64,000 nucleotides of DNA from an uncultured Bacteroidales bacterium (GTDB lineage: Bacteria > Bacteroidota > Bacteroidia > Bacteroidales > FEN-979): assembly GCA_903887775.1 (NCBI GenBank), contig CAISRB010000018.1:1-64000 (forward strand), given 5' to 3'. Below are positions 60,514-64,000 of the stretch, piece by piece. Under the pieces are notes generated by a model. The model was not told the DNA's origin and did no database searches. It saw only the letters and a list, made by a program, of their open reading frames with translations. The stretch's first letter is position 1. Each line of letters starts with the position of its first letter. Both the position numbers and the translations under genes were made by a program.

Positions 60514-61074
60514 TCAATTAAGGGTAGGATCGGCAGGATAATTTGCCCAGATGGCATAATCCTGCCCCATATGCTTCAGGTAATTTCTCCAGAGCGATTC
60601 GGGATGTTGATTAATCACTTCCCCGGCTGTGGTATGGGATAACACCCATGAATTTTCAGTGATCTCACGTTCCAGCTGGTCAGGCGTCCATCCGGCGTAG
60701 CCGACAAAAAAACGGATATGATTTTCATTGATAAGGCCTTTGCGGATGCGGGATTTTACAATCTGAATGTCACCACCCCAGTATAAACCAGGCATTATCT
60801 TCATGCTGCCACTGATATTGTTAAGAGTATGAACGAAAAAAACGCTGTCGGTCTTCACCGGGCCTCCCAGGTATACCTGAAAATCAAATTCCTGCAAATC
60901 CTCAAAGATCTCCGGCAGCCGCATTTCAATAGGCTTGTTGATGATAACGCCGAAAGTCCCTTCCTTGCTGTGCTCTGCAAGCAAAACGACCGATTGCCGG
61001 AAGTAATAATCCTGCAATGTAGGCTCAGAGATCAGTATGATCCCACGCTTTGGTTCTATGATCTGTTTACCCAT
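60514..61074 (-). CDS. YqgE/AlgH family protein
   Basis: A 186-residue protein with the family pattern: RGIILISEPTLQDYYFRQSV, EGTFGVIINKPIEMRLPEIF, QVYLGGPVKTDSVFFVH and RFFVGYAGWTPDQLEREI. The biochemical role is not known for the family; AlgH affects many phenotypes in Pseudomonas. Size is normal. It lies 7 bp upstream of hpdB and may share its mRNA. It is divergent from murL. Confidence 0.93.
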   Translation of the reverse strand: MGKQIIEPKRGIILISEPTLQDYYFRQSVVLLAEHSKEGTFGVIINKPIEMRLPEIFEDLQEFDFQVYLGGPVKTDSVFFVHTLNNISGSMKIMPGLYWGGDIQIVKSRIRKGLINENHIRFFVGYAGWTPDQLEREITENSWVLSHTTAGEVINQHPESLWRNYLKHMGQDYAIWANYPADPTLN

Positions 61075-61098
61075 CCTTTTCCGGAACAGTTTAGGTCA

Positions 61099-61134
61099 CA
61101 AACGTACATGAAATTGATTACTTTTGCAAGCAGC
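61099..61134 (-). promoter_or_regulatory. Promoter for yqgE (and hpdBCA)
   Basis: TACGTTTG (61099-61106 on the minus strand) is an exact -7 box 24 bp from the yqgE start. CTTG, one mismatch from TTTG, lies 20 nt upstream. Confidence 0.55.
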
Positions 61135-61170
61135 GAAAAAAATTACCTATATCAGATAACGGTACTTTTG
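61119..61170 (+). promoter_or_regulatory. Two -7 boxes upstream of murL
   Basis: TACTTTTG occurs at 61119-61126 and again at 61163-61170, 44 bp apart; both match TAnnTTTG exactly. The second lies 35 bp before the murL start. No clear -33 TTTG is present for either. Confidence 0.45.
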
Positions 61171-61205
61171 CAACATAAATTTCAGGGTAAAGATAATATC
61201 ATTTA

Positions 61206-62582
61206 ATGCTAAAGTCCAGCAATCAGGATAAACAGATCAAATTATCAGCCGAATTCCCTTATTTTATCTATGAGGAATTTACCTGCTCTCTGGAGCCCGA
61301 AGGCCTGAAGATGAATTTTCATTTCAACCTGGGAGGAAGCTATCATTTTTATCCCACATTATTCATTCCCAGGAAAAACTGGGCATTTCCTGATGATATT
61401 TTATATCCAATGCTGCCGTCCCTGGTCTTTCACATCGGGATGGTGGAATTGATAAGCTACTGGAAGGCAGCCTGTCCGGGGAAAGTCATCATTAAACCTG
61501 CCGGACTCAGCCGGGAACAGAAAGAATGGTGGAAAAAATTGTATTTCCTGGGGCTGGGCGAGTTTTTTTACCTGAACTCCATTGAGGCAGATGAACACAC
61601 CTTCATGGATATCGAAGCTGAAGGTGAAATTTTTTCTGATCTGGCTACGCCGGATTTGAAAGAGTGGGTGATCCTCCCGGTTGGAGGGGGCAAGGATTCG
61701 GCAGTCACACTTGATCTGCTGAAGGGATATTATGATGTAATGCCCATGGTGCTGAATTCACGCGGCGCCACATCTGCAGTGATTGAAGCTTCAGGAATTC
61801 CTGCCGAAGACTCTCTTTTTATTACCCGGCACCTGGACCCCTTGTTGATTGAACTGAACGCCAGGGGCTATCTCAACGGGCATACACCCTTCTCGGCTTT
61901 GCTTGCATTTATAAGCCTGACAGCGGCCTTGTTCACGGGCAGGAAATATATCGTTCTTTCAAACGAATCCAGTGCAAATGAAGCCACGATCCACGGGACA
62001 AATATCAATCACCAGTATTCGAAATCGTTCGAGTTTGAGAATGACTTCCGCTCTTATGTGAGTAAATATATTACCCGGAATATTGAATATTTCAGCTTTC
62101 TCCGACCTCTGAACGAATTGCAGATTGCCTGGCTGTTTTCCCGTTTGCCGGCTTACCATAGCATTTTCCGTTCCTGCAACGCAGGAAGCAAAACCGATTC
62201 ATGGTGCGGGAAATGTCCGAAATGCCTGTTTACGTTTATCATCCTTTCCCCATTTATGGGGATCGAGCGGTTGTCATCAGTTTTCGGGAAGAATATGCTC
62301 GAGGAGCTTTCAATGTCGGAAACCCTCAGGCAATTCACCGGTGCAGCGGATGAAAAACCTTTCGATTGTACAGGCACAGTCGATGAGATAAATCTGGCTT
62401 TATGCGAAAGCATCCGTCAGAACAAGGGCCTGGTCCTGCCTGCATTGCTTGAACAATATGCTGGTTCTGATGAATATAACAGGTACCGGGATAAAGATTT
62501 TAATACCTTCTTGCGATTAGTTATGCCAAACAACCTGCCCGAATCCTTTCGGAAAATATTAACAGCCGAGCTGCATGATTGA
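61206..62582 (+). CDS. murL: UDP-MurNAc-L-Ala-L-Glu epimerase (MurL-like)
   Basis: A 458-residue protein with an ATP-pyrophosphatase-type loop ILPVGGGKDSAVTL (GGGKDS 160-165), then LSNESSANEATIHG, NINHQYSKSFEFEN and the cysteine cluster SWCGKCPKC (333-340). This layout fits MurL, which uses ATP to epimerise the terminal L-Glu of UDP-MurNAc-L-Ala-L-Glu to D-Glu in Xanthomonas. The next gene is murD, overlapping by 8 bp, as in the known murL-murD2 pairing. The role rests on motif order and context. Confidence 0.8.
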   Translation: MLKSSNQDKQIKLSAEFPYFIYEEFTCSLEPEGLKMNFHFNLGGSYHFYPTLFIPRKNWAFPDDILYPMLPSLVFHIGMVELISYWKAACPGKVIIKPAGLSREQKEWWKKLYFLGLGEFFYLNSIEADEHTFMDIEAEGEIFSDLATPDLKEWVILPVGGGKDSAVTLDLLKGYYDVMPMVLNSRGATSAVIEASGIPAEDSLFITRHLDPLLIELNARGYLNGHTPFSALLAFISLTAALFTGRKYIVLSNESSANEATIHGTNINHQYSKSFEFENDFRSYVSKYITRNIEYFSFLRPLNELQIAWLFSRLPAYHSIFRSCNAGSKTDSWCGKCPKCLFTFIILSPFMGIERLSSVFGKNMLEELSMSETLRQFTGAADEKPFDCTGTVDEINLALCESIRQNKGLVLPALLEQYAGSDEYNRYRDKDFNTFLRLVMPNNLPESFRKILTAELHD

Positions 62583-63948
62583 TTTCCTGAAAAAAAAGCT
62601 GGGTGATGAAATTATTGCAATCCTGGGTTTCGGGAAGGAAGGGCAGTCGTCATACACATTGATACGGCAGGTGTTCCCTGAGAAGCGTTTGCTGATAGCC
62701 GATCTGAATGATGAAATCCGCCATCATCCTTTGCTGTTGAACGACAGAAATCTTGAATTTCATACCGGGGAACATTATCTTGATGCAGTGAGGCTAGGCG
62801 GGTTCATCATGAAAAGCCCCGGGATACGCATCAACCATCTTAAACCGCCTGTGCCGCTTTCGAAAGTCATTTCACAGACTTCGCTTTTTCTTGAACGATA
62901 TGGCCGGCAGATCATCGGTGTCACGGGAACAAAAGGAAAGAGTACCACTTCAAGCCTGATCCATCATATACTTCAGCTTAGCGGAAAAGATTCCTGCCTG
63001 GTCGGCAATATAGGTTCGCCTGCGTTTCATTTTACAGGGAGGATAAATGAGGATACAATCATTGTGTTTGAGCTCTCGTCGCACCAGCTTGAATATACCG
63101 CGGCCTCACCTCATGTTGCTGTCATGCTGAATTTTTTCCAGGAGCACCTTGACGCTTACCCTTCTTATGAAGCATACCAGCAGTCAAAACTGAATATTGC
63201 CAGGTTCCAGGGCAAGGAAGATTTCCTGATTTACCATTCAGGGGATGAACTTCTTTCGTCTCACGTTAATGTACTTGGAAGTAAGGCTCACGGATTCCCG
63301 TTTTCGCTTTCGGTGCAAAACAGACCTGGAATTTTCAGGCATCAAAATGAGATCTTTTTCAGCGACGGCCTCAACGAAAGGGCCATATGGAAAACTGAGC
63401 AAAAGCGTTACCTTAAGGGAGAACACAACCTGAAAAATATCATGGCGGCAATAGGCGTTTGCGCTGTGTCAGGGATACCGGATGAAGCCATCAGGGAAGG
63501 GATCCTCACATTCAAGGGGTTGGAGCACCGTCTGGAATACCTTGGCGAATACCGGCTGATCCATTTTTACAACGACAGCATTGCAACTATTCCTGAAGCA
63601 AGCATTGAGGCTGTGAGATCATTACCGGATGTTGATACGCTCATCCTGGGAGGTTTTGACAGGGGTATCGATTATAGTTCTTTTGCTGCTTTTCTTGCCA
63701 TGTCGAAAGTGAGAAATCTTGTACTTTTAGGTGCTGCCGGCAAGCGTATAGGTGAATGCCTTGAGGCACATAAACCTTATCCGCAAAAAATATTCCAAAT
63801 AAACCGCTTTGATGCATTAAAAGAAATCGTGTTTCGTGAAACCAGGCCGGGCTATGCCTGTGTTTTGTCGCCTGCCGCGGCCAGTTATGATGAATTCGCG
63901 AATTTCGAGGAAAGGGGTAAACGTTTCAGAGAGCTTGTACGGTCATGA
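62575..63948 (+). CDS. murD: UDP-N-acetylmuramoyl-L-alanine--glutamate ligase (MurD/MurD2-like)
   Basis: A 457-residue Mur ligase. The N-terminal Rossmann-like domain (IAILGFGKEGQSSYTL) is followed by the ATP loop GVTGTKGKSTTSSL (118-124 core), FELSSHQLEYTAASP, NFFQEHLDAYPSYEAY and the C-terminal NDSIATIPEASIEA ... LILGGFDRG ... SPAAASYDEFANFEERG. Two normally conserved positions differ: Lys of NDSKAT is Ile, and the Asp before HLD is Glu. Coupled to murL, it more likely adds L-Glu (MurD2 type) than D-Glu. The last 52 bp of the window hold only gap sequence. Confidence 0.9.
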   Translation: MIDFLKKKLGDEIIAILGFGKEGQSSYTLIRQVFPEKRLLIADLNDEIRHHPLLLNDRNLEFHTGEHYLDAVRLGGFIMKSPGIRINHLKPPVPLSKVISQTSLFLERYGRQIIGVTGTKGKSTTSSLIHHILQLSGKDSCLVGNIGSPAFHFTGRINEDTIIVFELSSHQLEYTAASPHVAVMLNFFQEHLDAYPSYEAYQQSKLNIARFQGKEDFLIYHSGDELLSSHVNVLGSKAHGFPFSLSVQNRPGIFRHQNEIFFSDGLNERAIWKTEQKRYLKGEHNLKNIMAAIGVCAVSGIPDEAIREGILTFKGLEHRLEYLGEYRLIHFYNDSIATIPEASIEAVRSLPDVDTLILGGFDRGIDYSSFAAFLAMSKVRNLVLLGAAGKRIGECLEAHKPYPQKIFQINRFDALKEIVFRETRPGYACVLSPAAASYDEFANFEERGKRFRELVRS

Positions 63949-64000
63949 GGGAGACGAAAAGGGTATTGAACTGCCTCGTTAATCGCCAATCGCTCATGGC
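63949..64000. other. Right-edge gap, start of another word tract
   Basis: After the murD stop no gene can be placed. The final 20 or so bases (cgccaatcgctcatggc) resemble the CTCATGG word family seen at 53.9 kb, so another repeat tract may begin here. Confidence 0.3.

Noticed and set aside
61206..62582. Asparagine synthetase or NAD synthetase because of the PP-loop
   Set aside because: There is no glutaminase domain or NAD-synthetase layout; SNESSANEA and WCGKCPKC, plus the adjacent murD, fit MurL better.
63945..64000. New gene starting at the ATG that overlaps the murD stop
   Set aside because: Only 18 codons are visible and the end looks like the start of a word repeat; it cannot be supported.

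Overview
The window comes from a member of the Bacteroidota, most likely an anaerobic or facultative lineage near the Bacteroidales. Several things point there: two proteins with C-terminal type IX secretion (Por) sorting domains; Bacteroidota-specific families (DUF2723, DUF6089, DUF4369, TIGR02757, standalone MnmD); promoters with the TAnnTTTG -7 box; and very few Shine-Dalgarno sequences. Rubrerythrin, rubredoxin, two ferredoxin-linked 2-oxoacid oxidoreductases and a glycyl-radical enzyme suggest an anoxic or micro-oxic life. A complete 2-oxoglutarate dehydrogenase E1/E2 pair and a fused branched-chain-type E1 are present as well.

Layout. 1-1.9 kb: a PrsW-like protease, an ECF sigma factor and the start of its anti-sigma factor. 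2-6.4 kb: a divergent subtilase lipoprotein, an AT-rich HExxH protein and a radical SAM protein. 6.6 kb: tRNA-Gln(TTG). 6.8-22.7 kb: a long plus-strand envelope block (DUF2723 membrane protein, lgt, dprA, rsgA, CBS/ACT protein, BamA-like protein, nadK, DUF6089, uppS, bamA, two ompH/skp genes), interrupted by one minus-strand glycosyltransferase. 22.7-41.7 kb: minus-strand genes for gamma carbonic anhydrase, nadB, odhB, a small lipoprotein, a T9SS protein, sucA, a two-gene cytoskeletal unit (actin-like protein plus bactofilin), dsbD, tilS, a YCF48-repeat T9SS protein and a two-subunit 2-oxoacid:ferredoxin oxidoreductase. 42 kb: an orphan 2[4Fe-4S] ferredoxin ending in a 22-bp perfect hairpin. 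42.2-54.8 kb: lpxH, a DUF4369 lipoprotein, a NUDIX protein, a PIN/DUF6364 toxin-antitoxin pair, mnmD, a fused 2-oxoacid dehydrogenase E1, an oxidative-stress group (rubrerythrin, rubredoxin, glutathione peroxidase, Bcp peroxiredoxin), a TIGR02757 protein, a four-subunit korDABC operon and a degenerate metallopeptidase. 55-60.5 kb: an aminotransferase and a glycyl-radical decarboxylase operon in hpdB-hpdC-hpdA order. 60.5-63.9 kb: yqgE, then a divergent murL-murD pair.

Four observations stand out. (1) The actin-like protein at 31132-32178 carries its phosphate-1 motif at the extreme C-terminus, so it looks like a circularly permuted actin fold; it is paired with a bactofilin gene. (2) The glycyl-radical enzyme keeps the 4-hydroxyphenylacetate decarboxylase residues at the spacing I recall for the clostridial enzyme and has the HpdC-type small subunit, which points to p-cresol formation. 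(3) A MurL/MurD pair is present and murI is missing from its usual place behind the bamA-ompH-ompH block, suggesting an alternative D-glutamate route for peptidoglycan. (4) Many intergenic gaps contain short, degenerate 'phrase-like' tandem repeats with 7- or 8-nt periods; at least two of them supply stop codons to the neighbouring gene.
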